A model generated the notes under the pieces. That model ran no database searches. It was not told the DNA's origin and saw only the letters and a list, made by a program, of their open reading frames with translations. Of a DNA stretch of 64,000 nucleotides, positions 27,185 to 37,637 are shown one piece after another. Both the position numbers and the translations under genes were made by a program. Where the stretch lies: assembly GCA_964590075.1 (NCBI GenBank), contig CAZPXS010000001.1:369192-433191 (forward strand). Direction: 5' to 3'. Source of the stretch: JAGDVO01 sp964590075 [NCBI: uncultured Aquificales bacterium]. GTDB lineage: Bacteria; Thermosulfidibacterota; Thermosulfidibacteria; Thermosulfidibacterales. How positions within the stretch are numbered: position 1 is the first letter of the stretch; the number at the start of each line of letters is the position of its first letter.

Positions 27185-27951
27185 TAGTTATTGCGGTTGC
27201 GAATCAAAAGGGAGGCGTCGGTAAAACAACTACGAGTATAAATCTTTCGAGCTATCTAGCCTTCTATGGTAAAAGGACACTACTTATCGATCTTGATGCC
27301 CAGGCTAATGCTACAAGTGGGTTAGGTATTGATATCGATAGAAGGCCAAACGCCTACGATCTTATGGTCTCTGAGGATACCAGCGTTGAGGAAGTCATCG
27401 TTGATACGAGGATAAGGGATTTATGGTTGGTACCTGCATCCATAGATTTAGTTGGTCTTGAGGTTGAACTGGCTAATGTAAAGGATAGGAATTTCAAACT
27501 TGCTCTTAAGTTATCCAATATAAATGATAAGTTTGATTACTGCGTAATAGACTGCCCTCCCTCCCTGGGCATACTTACCGTTAATGCCCTCTGTGCTTCA
27601 AGATGGGTGATAGTACCGGTTCAGTGTGAGTACTACGCTCTTGAAGGTCTCTCTAAACTTCTCAAAACTATCGATATTGTAAAGAATAGGTACAATCCCT
27701 ATATCGATATATTAGGATTTTTACTCACAATGTTTGATTCTAGAACTAAGCTATCAAACGACGTTGTAAACGAGGTTAGAAACTATTTTGGGAAGAGATG
27801 TTTCGATACTATAATCCCAAGGAATGTGAGATTGAGTGAAGCACCTAGTTATGGTTTACCTATACTGTTATATGACGCAAAGTCTGTGGGAGCTATATCT
27901 TACAAGAATCTTGCTAAAGAGGTGATAGAAAGATGCGAAAAGGGGGTTTAG
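27181..27951 (+). CDS. parA: Chromosome-partitioning ATPase ParA (Soj)
   Basis: 256 residues. Deviant Walker ATPase that coats DNA and positions ParB-parS complexes. Seen: [18 protein letters not shown] (deviant Walker A with signature Lys), [30 protein letters not shown] (Walker B), and [12 protein letters not shown]. Length matches chromosomal Soj without an N-terminal helix-turn-helix. It overlaps hemG by 4 bases and parB by 19 bases. The set stands directly before the ATP synthase genes, an order I know from Campylobacterota and several other groups. Confidence 0.95.
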   Translation: MIVIAVANQKGGVGKTTTSINLSSYLAFYGKRTLLIDLDAQANATSGLGIDIDRRPNAYDLMVSEDTSVEEVIVDTRIRDLWLVPASIDLVGLEVELANVKDRNFKLALKLSNINDKFDYCVIDCPPSLGILTVNALCASRWVIVPVQCEYYALEGLSKLLKTIDIVKNRYNPYIDILGFLLTMFDSRTKLSNDVVNEVRNYFGKRCFDTIIPRNVRLSEAPSYGLPILLYDAKSVGAISYKNLAKEVIERCEKGV

Positions 27952-28748
27952 GTAGGGGAGTTGAGGCTCTACTAGGTGAAGGTATCGCTAAGAGTAAATT
28001 TATCGAGGTCCCTATAGATTCTCTACTACCATCGGATAACCAACCCAGGATAGATAGGGAGAGTGATCTCGATGAACTTGTGGAGTCTATAAAGAGGCAT
28101 GGTATCTTGCAACCCATCCTTGTATCCAGGGAAAGTGACGGTGGGTACAGGATAGTGGCTGGAGAGAGAAGGTGGCTTGCGGCTAAAAAGGCTGGTTTGA
28201 CAAAGGTTCCCGTTGTTGTTGGAGAATGGAGTGATAGGGAAAGAGCCATAATCGCCCTAGTTGAGAATCTACAGAGGAAGAACCTCGATCCCATAGAGGA
28301 AGCTGTGTATTACGAGAGGTTATCCGTTGATTATGGTTTTAGTCACGATGAGATAGCTGAGCTTGTGGGTAAGAGTAGATCCCATATTTCAAATGTAATG
28401 AGGATACTATCTCTACCGGATGATGTTAAGAGGGGATTAAGGGAAGGTTTGATAAGTCTTGGTCATGCCAAGGCTCTCCTTGGCTTAAAGGATAAGGCTA
28501 AAATCTTGGAAGTTTATAATAAAACCATAGAGAGCTCCCTAACCGTAAGGGAGCTAGAGGAGTTGGTTAGGAGGATCATAAGGGAGGAGAGGGAGAAAAA
28601 ACTATCGCGAAGAAAGATAGTAAAACTAAAGGGAGAATATGAAGGGGTAAGGCTCGTGTTTATGGAGGGAAGAAAAAAATTGAAAGTCTTGATAGAGGGG
28701 CCTAATGATAGTGTTAACAAACTTATTAACCTCATACCTATTGACTGA
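27933..28748 (+). CDS. parB: Chromosome-partitioning protein ParB (Spo0J)
   Basis: 271 residues. CTP-dependent clamp that loads at parS. Seen: [11 protein letters not shown] (N-terminal ParA-stimulating peptide), [27 protein letters not shown], the CTP-site [23 protein letters not shown], the [14 protein letters not shown] segment, and the helix-turn-helix [20 protein letters not shown]. The C-terminal clamp domain is short and basic. No parS of the usual type (inverted GTTTCAC) was found by eye in this window. Confidence 0.94.
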   Translation: MRKGGLGRGVEALLGEGIAKSKFIEVPIDSLLPSDNQPRIDRESDLDELVESIKRHGILQPILVSRESDGGYRIVAGERRWLAAKKAGLTKVPVVVGEWSDRERAIIALVENLQRKNLDPIEEAVYYERLSVDYGFSHDEIAELVGKSRSHISNVMRILSLPDDVKRGLREGLISLGHAKALLGLKDKAKILEVYNKTIESSLTVRELEELVRRIIREEREKKLSRRKIVKLKGEYEGVRLVFMEGRKKLKVLIEGPNDSVNKLINLIPID

Positions 28749-28769
28749 TCCCTTCTATATTGCTAATAA
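28741..28769 (+). promoter_or_regulatory. Candidate promoter for ATP synthase operon
   Basis: TTGACT at 28741-28746, overlapping the parB stop, is followed after 17 bases by TAATAA at 28764-28769. The -35 box is a near match and the -10 box a weak one. A start near 28776 would leave a leader of about 24 bases containing GGGGAGG before the atpF' ATG. Confidence 0.35.
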
Positions 28770-28799
28770 AACATAAGTCCTTTGGGGAGGTAGGATGAA

Positions 28800-29237
28800 A
28801 TGATTGAGCTTAATTACACAATAATTATTCAGATTGTAGTCTTTCTAGCTGTGTTTTTTACTCTAAATGAACTATTATATAAACCGCTGTTTGAAGTATT
28901 CGATAAGAGGAAGGAACTGATAGATAAACGTTTTGAGGAAGCGAAGAGGTTGATGGAAGAAGCTGAGAAAATGGTTAAATCGTATGAGGAAGGAATCACA
29001 AAAGCAAGACAAGAGGTAGTAAGAATTATAAACGAGGCTAAGTTGAAGGCTCAGGAGGAGCAGAGGTTAGCTTTGATGAAGGTTAGAGAAGAGATAGATG
29101 ATATGTTAAATAAGCTGAAGAAAGAACTTGAAGTGGAGAAGGAAGAGGCTAAGAAGTCGCTGAGAGAGATAGCGGTTGGTATAGCATCGGTTATAGCTGA
29201 AAAGTTGATAGGAAGGAAACCGGAGGTTAGGTTATGA
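28800..29237 (+). CDS. ATP synthase subunit b' (atpF')
   Basis: 145 residues. Peripheral stalk subunit of the F-type ATP synthase. One N-terminal membrane helix (YTIIIQIVVFLAVFFTLNELL) is followed by KPLFEVFDKRKELIDKR and a long charged coiled coil to the end. It pairs with the next gene as a b/b' heterodimer. GGGGAGG lies nine bases before the ATG. It overlaps the next gene by 4 bases. Confidence 0.92.
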   Translation: MIELNYTIIIQIVVFLAVFFTLNELLYKPLFEVFDKRKELIDKRFEEAKRLMEEAEKMVKSYEEGITKARQEVVRIINEAKLKAQEEQRLALMKVREEIDDMLNKLKKELEVEKEEAKKSLREIAVGIASVIAEKLIGRKPEVRL

Positions 29238-29806
29238 GATCGATAGGAAGGTTTCTAGTATCGGTCTTTATGTTACTCTATCCTTTCATTTTATTTGCCT
29301 CTGAGGGGCATGAGGCTTCTCATCATTTCGATCCTAGAATGGAACTCTTTAGGTTGATAAATTTTCTTGTATTTCTATTTTTGCTTTATAAATTTGCTGG
29401 GAAGAGTTTGAAAAACTTCTTTGGTAGTAGAGTTGAGAATATAAAGAGGGGTCTTGAAGAGGCGGAAAAGGCTTATACATCTGCACTCTCCAAGTACGAT
29501 GAGGCAAAGGCCGTGTTGGCTAAGATGGATGAAGAGGTTAGGGCTATATACGATAGGGCTAGGTTAGAGGCTGAAGAGCAGAGTAGAAGGATAAAGGAAG
29601 AGACTGAAAGGATGATAGAGAGATTGAGGGAGCAGGCAAAAAGTGCCTGTGATCTTGAAATTAAAAGAGCCAAAAAGGAACTGGAGAAAGAGGTTGCTGA
29701 TCTCGCGGTTACACTTGCAAAGGAGATACTGGTTAAGAATATAAGCGATGAGGATCACAGGAGGCTATTACAGGAGTACGTTAATAAAGTTAGAGAGGTT
29801 CATTGA
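29234..29806 (+). CDS. atpF: ATP synthase subunit b
   Basis: 190 residues. It differs from b' by a cleavable-looking N-terminal hydrophobic segment (about 5-22, ending ILFAS) before a His-rich linker (EGHEASHHFDP) and the real stalk helix LINFLVFLFLLYKFAGK. The rest is a long coiled coil, with AKEILVKNISDEDHRRL at the end for contact with delta. An extra signal-like helix is known, from memory, in b subunits of several proteobacteria and Aquificota. It is followed at a 1-base overlap by atpH. Confidence 0.93.
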   Translation: MRSIGRFLVSVFMLLYPFILFASEGHEASHHFDPRMELFRLINFLVFLFLLYKFAGKSLKNFFGSRVENIKRGLEEAEKAYTSALSKYDEAKAVLAKMDEEVRAIYDRARLEAEEQSRRIKEETERMIERLREQAKSACDLEIKRAKKELEKEVADLAVTLAKEILVKNISDEDHRRLLQEYVNKVREVH

Positions 29807-30345
29807 TGAGAAGCGTAGCGAGAAGATACGCGAGGGCTCTTGTATCTTATCTTACGGATAAGGGGATCGATCCGGATCCTACTATGGGGATATTGAAGGA
29901 GGTTAGTGAACTTTTGAACCGCAATAGGGATGTTAAGATGTATCTAACAAGTCCCGTGGTTAGTAAAAATGAGAAGTTAGCCTTTGCTAAGGAGTTTTTT
30001 GGAAGTGTCAATTTGCCCGATTATCTACTTAACTTCATGCTTTTGCTAGTTGAAAAGGGAAGGATAGGAATTTTCGATTTGGTTTACGATGAACTTATAA
30101 GGGAAGTTGATAGGCTAAAGGGTAGGGCTAGAGGAGTCTTAAAGGTTGCTGTTCCTCTCGATGATGAATCTATCGAAGGTATAAAGAAAACTCTCGAAGA
30201 TAGGTTGAAAAAGGAAGTTGTTCTTGATTTGGTTATTGATCCTTCGATAATAGGTGGGGCTATTGCTGAGATTGATGGTTACGTTTTTGACGGTAGTATC
30301 CTAAGAAACTTGGAACAAATTAAAGAAAAGATGATAGAGGGGTGA
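29806..30345 (+). CDS. atpH: ATP synthase subunit delta
   Basis: About 179 residues, OSCP/delta subunit joining the stator to the top of F1. Seen: [12 protein letters not shown] at the N-terminus, a helical domain, and the C-terminal [18 protein letters not shown] and [22 protein letters not shown] prefer ATG 29806 (GAGAGG seven bases upstream) to TTG 29803. The start overlaps the atpF stop (TGATG). Confidence 0.94.
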   Translation: MRSVARRYARALVSYLTDKGIDPDPTMGILKEVSELLNRNRDVKMYLTSPVVSKNEKLAFAKEFFGSVNLPDYLLNFMLLLVEKGRIGIFDLVYDELIREVDRLKGRARGVLKVAVPLDDESIEGIKKTLEDRLKKEVVLDLVIDPSIIGGAIAEIDGYVFDGSILRNLEQIKEKMIEG

Positions 30346-30349
30346 AGGG

Positions 30350-31858
30350 ATGCACATAAGGGCAGAAGAGATAGGAGAGGTTCTTAAAAAAAGGATTGAG
30401 GCTTTTGAAAAGAGTGTTGATCTTGCAGAGGAGGGTATAGTTACCTTTGTAGGTGACAGGGTAGCGAGAGTCTATGGTATCGATAACGTTATGTACAGTG
30501 AGATAGTGGAGTTTCCAAACGGTGTTATGGGAATGGCCTTCAACCTGGAAGAGGATTCGGTAGGTGTGATTCTGTTCGGAGAAGACACTCTTATAAAGGA
30601 AGGTGATAGGGTAAGGCGTACCGGTAGGATTATATCGGTACCTGTAGGTGAGGAACTTTTGGGAAGAGTGGTTGATCCTTTGGGTAGACCACTTGATGGT
30701 CTAGGTCCTATAGAGGCTAAGCAGTATCTTCCCATTGAGAGAATCGCACCTGGTATATGTGATAGGAAACCCGTTTGTGAACCTCTGCAGACTGGTATCA
30801 AAGCTATAGACGCCATGATCCCTATAGGTAGGGGTCAGAGAGAGTTGATAATAGGTGACAGACAGACCGGAAAAACAGCCATAGCGATCGATGCAATAAT
30901 AAATCAGAAAAATACGGATGTTTACTGCATATATGTCGCTATAGGTCAGAAGAGATCCACTGTTGCCCAGATAGTTGAAAAACTCAAACAGTATGGAGCG
31001 ATGGAGTACACTACGGTTGTTGCGGCAACCGCGAGTGATCCTGCTCCGCTACTTTACATTGCCCCATATGCTGGTTGTAGTATGGGAGAGTATTTCAGAG
31101 ATACAGGTAGACATGCTCTCGTGATTTACGATGACCTTACTAAACAGGCTCAGGCCTATAGAGAGGTATCGCTGCTACTGAGAAGACCACCCGGTAGAGA
31201 GGCCTATCCCGGTGACATTTTCTATCTTCATTCAAGATTGCTCGAGAGAGCTGCAAAGTTGTCCGATGAAAAGGGTGGTGGTTCGTTGACCGCTTTACCT
31301 ATCGTTGAAACTCAGGCTGGAGACATTTCGGGTTATATTCCCACTAACGTAATATCTATTACCGATGGTCAGATCTATCTTGAGACGGATCTTTTCTATA
31401 AGGGTATAAGACCTGCTATTAACGTTGGTCTTTCCGTTTCGAGGGTTGGTGGTGCAGCTCAGATTAAAGCTATGAAACAGGTCGCAGGTATGTTAAGGCT
31501 AGATCTTGCCCAGTATAGAGAGATGGAGGCCTTTGCTCAGTTTGCCAGTGAGCTTGATGAGGCAACGAGGAAGTTATTGATTCGTGGTGAGAGAATGGTG
31601 GAACTTCTTAAGCAGGATCAGTATAAACCTATGCCTGTCGAGGAACAGATAGCCGTTATATTTGCCGGTGTTAACGGTTATCTGGATGATCTTCCTGTTA
31701 GCGCTGTGAGAAGATTTGAGAAAGAGTACCTTGAATTCCTGAGAACTTCTAAACCTGAAATACTCAAGGAAATAGTGGAGAAGAAGGAGATATCCAAGGA
31801 ACTTGAGAAGAAGATGCATGAGGCTGTTCAGGAATTCAAGAAGACCTTTGTTGTTTGA
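30350..31858 (+). CDS. atpA: ATP synthase subunit alpha
   Basis: 502 residues. Non-catalytic nucleotide-binding subunit of F1. Seen: [34 protein letters not shown], the P-loop [13 protein letters not shown] (about 170), the [16 protein letters not shown] and [19 protein letters not shown] blocks, and ATP-synthase signature [17 protein letters not shown]. The N-terminal [19 protein letters not shown] contacts delta. Length is standard. Confidence 0.98.
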   Translation: MHIRAEEIGEVLKKRIEAFEKSVDLAEEGIVTFVGDRVARVYGIDNVMYSEIVEFPNGVMGMAFNLEEDSVGVILFGEDTLIKEGDRVRRTGRIISVPVGEELLGRVVDPLGRPLDGLGPIEAKQYLPIERIAPGICDRKPVCEPLQTGIKAIDAMIPIGRGQRELIIGDRQTGKTAIAIDAIINQKNTDVYCIYVAIGQKRSTVAQIVEKLKQYGAMEYTTVVAATASDPAPLLYIAPYAGCSMGEYFRDTGRHALVIYDDLTKQAQAYREVSLLLRRPPGREAYPGDIFYLHSRLLERAAKLSDEKGGGSLTALPIVETQAGDISGYIPTNVISITDGQIYLETDLFYKGIRPAINVGLSVSRVGGAAQIKAMKQVAGMLRLDLAQYREMEAFAQFASELDEATRKLLIRGERMVELLKQDQYKPMPVEEQIAVIFAGVNGYLDDLPVSAVRRFEKEYLEFLRTSKPEILKEIVEKKEISKELEKKMHEAVQEFKKTFVV

Positions 31859-31869
31859 GGGAGGTTTTT

Positions 31870-32742
31870 ATGCCAAGCCTTCGTGATATGAGACGAAAGA
31901 TACAGGCGGTAAAGGGAACAGAGAAGATCACTAACACAATGAAACTAGTTTCTGCAGCTAAGTTTAGAAGGGCTCAGATAGATATTATAAACTTTAGGCC
32001 CTACGCCTATAAAATGGCAGAGATGATGAGTTCCCTTGCCTTAAGGGCGGAAACCGGTACACATAAATTGCTCGAGGAGAGGGAGGAAAAAAGGATACTC
32101 CTTATGGTTGTAACGTCCGATAGAGGGTTGTGTGGAGCCTTTAACTCCAATATACTCAGGAGATTTGAACAGATTTACAATAGTCTTATAGGTGAGGGTA
32201 AGGAAGTTCATATACTAGCCGTTGGAAGGAAGGGGAGGGATTTCTTTGCAAGAAGGCCTCAGTATAAAGTGGTAAAGGCCTATACCGATCTTTTCCTAAA
32301 GAGGGTAAGGTATGAGGATGCCTGTTTAATCGCTGATCATATAGTGGCGGAGTTTATGGCCGATAAGTATGATGCGGTTTATGCTCTATACAATGAGTTT
32401 AAATCTGCAATAAGACAAGAGGTTATCTTTGAGAGGATTATCCCTATTAAGCCTATGGAAGTTAAGGAACAGTCGGCTAAAATAGATTTCATATATGAGC
32501 CTTCTAAGACTGAGATTTTAGAGGAGTTGTTACCTCTACACTTTAGGACACAGATATATAGGATATTCCTCGAATCCAGTGCTAGTGAACATGGTGCGAG
32601 AATGACGGCTATGGATAACGCCACTAAGAATGCTGCAGAGCTAATAAGAAAGTTGACATTGGAATATAATAAGGCACGTCAAGCATCGATTACAAAGGAA
32701 TTACTCGAAATCGTTGCTGGTGCTGAAGCTTTGAATGCATAG
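31870..32742 (+). CDS. atpG: ATP synthase subunit gamma
   Basis: 290 residues. The rotating central shaft. Seen: [20 protein letters not shown] at the N-terminus, [25 protein letters not shown], and the C-terminal [20 protein letters not shown] and the [19 protein letters not shown] segment. The ATG at 31870 has GGGAGG five bases upstream; the in-frame TTG at 31855 overlapping atpA is a less likely start. Confidence 0.97.
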   Translation: MPSLRDMRRKIQAVKGTEKITNTMKLVSAAKFRRAQIDIINFRPYAYKMAEMMSSLALRAETGTHKLLEEREEKRILLMVVTSDRGLCGAFNSNILRRFEQIYNSLIGEGKEVHILAVGRKGRDFFARRPQYKVVKAYTDLFLKRVRYEDACLIADHIVAEFMADKYDAVYALYNEFKSAIRQEVIFERIIPIKPMEVKEQSAKIDFIYEPSKTEILEELLPLHFRTQIYRIFLESSASEHGARMTAMDNATKNAAELIRKLTLEYNKARQASITKELLEIVAGAEALNA

Positions 32743-32750
32743 ATTCATAG

Positions 32751-34175
<1,425 letters not shown>

Positions 34176-34178
34176 GAT

Positions 34179-34583
34179 ATGGCAAGGACTTTTATGTTCG
34201 AACTTGTTGTTCCCGATAGGCTTGTGTACAGTGGGCCCGTTGAATTTGTTACGGCAAATGGTGGCATGGGTGAGTTTACCGTGTTGCCAGGGCACACCTA
34301 TCTCTTGACCACCATAGAACCTGGATTACTAAGGTTTTCCGTTGATGGTAAAGTCAGAGAATACGCCGTTGGTTACGGTTACTCTGAGGTTAGACCTGAT
34401 AAAATGATAATGCTTGTCGAATTTGCAGTCACAAAGGAAGAGGTCAATAGGGAAGAGCTTGTGAGGGAAATTAAAGAGATGGAAGGGAAAGTCTACTCCC
34501 ACGGTATAACAGATACCGAGAAAGATGCCTATTTTAAGCAGTTACTGCGCTTAAAAGCAAAGGAGAGGCTCATAAATAGGTGA
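34179..34583 (+). CDS. atpC: ATP synthase subunit epsilon
   Basis: 134 residues. Sits on gamma and can restrain ATP hydrolysis. Seen: FELVVPDRLVYSG, the GGMGEFTVLPGHTYLLT turn, and a C-terminal two-helix tail (EEVNREELVREIKEMEGKV onward). It is the last gene of the operon. Genes for membrane subunits a and c are not in the window, so the synthase is split between two loci. Confidence 0.96.
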   Translation: MARTFMFELVVPDRLVYSGPVEFVTANGGMGEFTVLPGHTYLLTTIEPGLLRFSVDGKVREYAVGYGYSEVRPDKMIMLVEFAVTKEEVNREELVREIKEMEGKVYSHGITDTEKDAYFKQLLRLKAKERLINR

Positions 34584-34588
34584 TCGGT

Positions 34589-34615
34589 GTGGGGCCACTT
34601 TTTAGGTGGTCCCAC
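34589..34615. terminator. Hairpin between convergent atpC and phoU, possible two-way terminator
   Basis: GTGGGGCCAC at 34589-34598 pairs with GTGGTCCCAC at 34606-34615, a ten-pair stem with one G-U, and a seven-base loop. It covers the phoU stop codon and last two Thr codons. No clean T-run follows on either strand, so it may act through folding or with Rho. Confidence 0.5.
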
Positions 34616-35288
34616 CTGTCTTCATTCTCTTTTTGTGGGCGATTATCTCGCCAGATATCATGTAGAGGGTTCTTTCGGCTATGTTTGTAGTATGGTCACC
34701 TATCCTTTCCAGGCATCTTGCTATTCTCATTAGATGGAAACCCCTCTCTATTGTGGAGGGATCCGAAATCATATAGGTTAGAAGTTCCCTATTTACCTGA
34801 TCCCTTAGAGTATCTATAACATCATCGTAATACCAAACTTCCCTAGCTTTATCGGGATCTTCGTTTATAAAGGCCTCTATAGCTTTGTTTAGCATCATCG
34901 AGACTTCCTCCGCCATTCTTGGTATATCTATCAACGGCTTTACCTGGGGTCTCTCAATCAGGAACAGACTACTTTCCGCGACATTAACGGCAAGATCGCC
35001 TATTCTTTCCACATCATCCACTATCTTAAAACAGGCTGCTATTGTTCTAAGATCCTTTGCAAGTGGCTGATACTTAGCCAAGAAAGATATACAGGCTTCA
35101 TCTATCTCTATGTTCATGTTGTCGAGTACGGGTTCCATTTCTTCGATTACCTTTTCTAAAGGATTTTTTTCTCGTTTAACAAGACCCTCTATCGATAGTT
35201 TAACCATGCTTGCGGCTAGTTCACTGGCCTTTCTTATCCTTTCTAAGATTTCTTTCAATTCCTTTTCTATCACTTCTTGCCTCCCCAT
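34602..35288 (-). CDS. phoU: Phosphate-signalling/transport regulator PhoU
   Basis: 228 residues made of two three-helix repeats. In other bacteria PhoU damps the PhoR kinase and the Pst transporter. Seen: AASMVKLSIEGLVK, the first metal-site motif DEACISFLAKYQPLAKDLR, FKIVDDVERIGDLAVNVAE (E/DxxxD), and the second repeat MRIARCLERIGDHTTNIAER. No pst or phoBR gene is nearby. It may serve general phosphate sensing. Divergent from the trpF-like gene, convergent with atpC. Confidence 0.93.
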   Translation of the reverse strand: MGRQEVIEKELKEILERIRKASELAASMVKLSIEGLVKREKNPLEKVIEEMEPVLDNMNIEIDEACISFLAKYQPLAKDLRTIAACFKIVDDVERIGDLAVNVAESSLFLIERPQVKPLIDIPRMAEEVSMMLNKAIEAFINEDPDKAREVWYYDDVIDTLRDQVNRELLTYMISDPSTIERGFHLMRIARCLERIGDHTTNIAERTLYMISGEIIAHKKRMKTGGTT

Positions 35289-35292
35289 TTTC

Positions 35293-35320
35293 TTGATATT
35301 TTATTTATGATAAGTATAAG
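35293..35320 (+). promoter_or_regulatory. Promoter for trpF-like/ABC exporter operon
   Basis: TTGATA at 35293-35298, a 16-base spacer and TATAAG at 35315-35320. Both boxes match the sigma70 consensus at five of six bases. A start near 35327 leaves a leader of about 26 bases and supports the ATG at 35353 over the TTG at 35323. Confidence 0.55.
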
Positions 35321-35352
35321 CTTTGTTACCGTATTTTTCAATTGCGAGACTC

Positions 35353-36036
35353 ATGTTTGTTAAGGTTTGTGGTATAAAGGAAAAATTTGAAGTAGATATT
35401 GTTCTAAAGTATCCTATAAGTCATTTTGGTGTTATAGTTGGTGTAAAAGCTTTTAGTGAAGATGAGGTAAGTTTGGATAGGGCTAAAGAATTGATAACTT
35501 ATTTTAGATCAATGAAAAAACCGTTTCCAATTCCTACACTGGTTACTCATTTACAGTCTTTCGAAGAGATAGCAAATCTTGTTTATGAGCTTGAGGTTTC
35601 CTTTATACAGCTACAGAATGATGTAAGCTTGAGTGTTATAAGGGAGCTAAAATCGGAGTTTCCGTGGTTAGCGATAATTAAGGCCATTCATATTTTTGGT
35701 GATTTTAGGGATATACTTAGTAAATTAAGAGCTTATGAGAAAACCGTGGATTACATACTCCTTGATAGTTACGATGGTTTTAGGCTTGGTGGGACTGGCT
35801 TAATCCATGATTGGAGTATAGATGGCGTTATAAGGTGTGAGACTGAAAAACCTATTATAGTTGCTGGAGGATTATCCGGTTATAACGTGGGTGAAGTTGT
35901 ATCTTTAGTTAGACCTTTTGGGGTTGACGCTAATTCGCGCCTAAAGGGGAAGGATGGTTTTAAAGACGAACTTAAGGTTAGAGACTTTGTCTTAAACTAC
36001 TATAAAGCTTTATTACGGGAGGATAATCGTTGCTGA
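35353..36036 (+). CDS. trpF: Phosphoribosylanthranilate isomerase-like protein (TrpF family)
   Basis: About 227 residues, a TIM-barrel of the TrpF family, which isomerises phosphoribosylanthranilate in tryptophan synthesis. The catalytic Cys is in FVKVCGIK at the N-terminus (Cys about 6) and the catalytic Asp in YILLDSYDGFRLGGTG (about residue 137). The phosphate-binding end is altered: where the family usually has VDVSSGVE, this reads VDANSRLKGKDGFKD. Other trp genes are absent; an ABC-2 exporter follows at a 7-base overlap. It may be a true TrpF that stands alone or a family member with a new substrate. Confidence 0.75.
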   Translation: MFVKVCGIKEKFEVDIVLKYPISHFGVIVGVKAFSEDEVSLDRAKELITYFRSMKKPFPIPTLVTHLQSFEEIANLVYELEVSFIQLQNDVSLSVIRELKSEFPWLAIIKAIHIFGDFRDILSKLRAYEKTVDYILLDSYDGFRLGGTGLIHDWSIDGVIRCETEKPIIVAGGLSGYNVGEVVSLVRPFGVDANSRLKGKDGFKDELKVRDFVLNYYKALLREDNRC

Positions 36037-36893
36037 GAGTAAGGAACCTTTCCAAATACTACGGTAGTACCCCTGCCTTAAGGGGTTTGTCCTTTGAGAT
36101 CAGAGAAGGCGAGATCGTTTCTTTTCTTGGACCGAATGGTGCGGGTAAGTCCACATTATTTCATATACTTGTAGGTTTACTTAGAAACTATGAGGGTGAG
36201 ATATACCTTCATGGAAGAAGGATCAAACCCTTTTATGATAGGGAATATAGGTCACTCATAGGTTTTGTGCCCCAGGGGACTTTTCTTGAGAGAGAGTTGA
36301 CGGTTGAAGAGAATTTAAAGATAAGTTCGATTTTATACGGTGTGAATAGCTGGACAAGAGGGATAGACGAAATTTTAAAAAGCCTCGACCTTTATAGTAT
36401 CAAGGATAGGAGGATTGATCATCTTTCTGGAGGCATGAGGAGGAAGGTTGTGATAGCTAAATCTCTTATTCATGAACCTAAGTATCTATTTCTCGATGAG
36501 CCTACCACAGGGATAGATGTGAATGTACGTCGTGATATATGGAACTTTTTGGTTAGGGTAAGTAGAGAGAAAGGAGTAACAGTTATAGTTTCCACCCACT
36601 ATATGGAGGAGGCGGAAGCTCTTTCAGATAGGGTCTTTATAATGGACAGAGGTAGGATACTGATCGAAGGATCACCTCAGGCTCTTAAGAGTTCTATAGG
36701 TAACTTTGTGGTTGAAGAATACGATGCGAATGGTATAAGAAGAACTTATTTCGGTGATAAAGATGAGGCTATTTTATATCTTGAGAAGAGTAAGGCTAGC
36801 TTCAAGACGGCGAGGATAAGGGAAGTAAATCTGGAGGATGTCTTTATAAAGGTGATAGAGGAGAATGAGGGGTGTGGTAGCTGCTTACTATAG
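36030..36893 (+). CDS. ABC-2 type exporter, ATP-binding subunit
   Basis: 287 residues. Walker A GPNGAGKST (about 37-45), Q-loop FVPQGTFLERELTVEEN, signature LSGGMRRKVVIAKSLI, Walker B YLFLDEPTTGID and the switch HYMEEAEALSD are all intact. The C-terminal tail is about 70 residues. The pattern is that of DrrA/NodI-type drug, polysaccharide or lipid exporters. The TTG start at 36030 has GGGAGG seven bases upstream and overlaps the trpF-like stop. It overlaps the permease by 29 bases. Confidence 0.93.
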   Translation: MLRVRNLSKYYGSTPALRGLSFEIREGEIVSFLGPNGAGKSTLFHILVGLLRNYEGEIYLHGRRIKPFYDREYRSLIGFVPQGTFLERELTVEENLKISSILYGVNSWTRGIDEILKSLDLYSIKDRRIDHLSGGMRRKVVIAKSLIHEPKYLFLDEPTTGIDVNVRRDIWNFLVRVSREKGVTVIVSTHYMEEAEALSDRVFIMDRGRILIEGSPQALKSSIGNFVVEEYDANGIRRTYFGDKDEAILYLEKSKASFKTARIREVNLEDVFIKVIEENEGCGSCLL

Positions 36894-37605
36894 GGAAGTG
36901 TTGAACTATAGGAGAAGAATCGGGAGGTTCCTACTCTCATCCATAATAAATCCTCTTTTATTCCTGATAGCCTTTGGGTATGGTTTATCGAGTTTTGTCT
37001 TATCCAACTCTCTGGAATACTTGAGGTTTATGATACCAGGTTTGATCGCTGTTAGTACTATGAACCAGGCTTACAGTGTATCCTTCGATATTCATATTTC
37101 GAGGCTTTATACTTATACCTATCAGGGTCTTCTTATAGCACCTGTAAAAAGGTGGGAATTGGTCGTTGGAGAAGTGCTATTTGGAATAACTAAGAGTTTA
37201 CCTCCTATAATTTTCTTTACCTTCTATATCCTTTTTTTTCATAACTGTAGGCTATCCATCAATCTTTTGTTCTTTATTGGTTGCCTTATCCATGTTGTTA
37301 TATGGTCCTTGGTCGGTGTGGTGGTAGCATTTATGGTTGATTCCCATGCGGATCATGCGGCTATTACCACATTTGTGATTAATCCTCTCGCCTTTGTATC
37401 GGATACCTTCTTCCCTGTTGAGAAGTTAAATTCCATTTTATACTATATATCCTACCTTTCTCCTTTAACTCATACCACCAGGATGATAAGATACTCCATG
37501 CAGGGTGTGTTTAATGGGTTTTACTCTGAATTACCGGTTACGCTTACCGTACTGTTGATTTTTGCTACCATTGCTATTATTGTTGTTTCAAGGGCTGAAT
37601 CCTAA
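36865..37605 (+). CDS. ABC-2 type exporter, membrane subunit
   Basis: 246 residues with six predicted membrane helices, for example SIINPLLFLIAFGYGLSSFV and IIFFTFYILFFH, and the ABC-2 family end motif LSPLTHTTRMIRY. It begins inside the last 29 bases of the ATPase gene. Together they form an inner-membrane exporter half-pair of unknown substrate (NodJ/DrrB-like). Confidence 0.9.
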   Translation: MRGVVAAYYREVLNYRRRIGRFLLSSIINPLLFLIAFGYGLSSFVLSNSLEYLRFMIPGLIAVSTMNQAYSVSFDIHISRLYTYTYQGLLIAPVKRWELVVGEVLFGITKSLPPIIFFTFYILFFHNCRLSINLLFFIGCLIHVVIWSLVGVVVAFMVDSHADHAAITTFVINPLAFVSDTFFPVEKLNSILYYISYLSPLTHTTRMIRYSMQGVFNGFYSELPVTLTVLLIFATIAIIVVSRAES

Positions 37606-37637
37606 GGGGAGATAGCATCGTTTAGTGGAGGAGGAGT

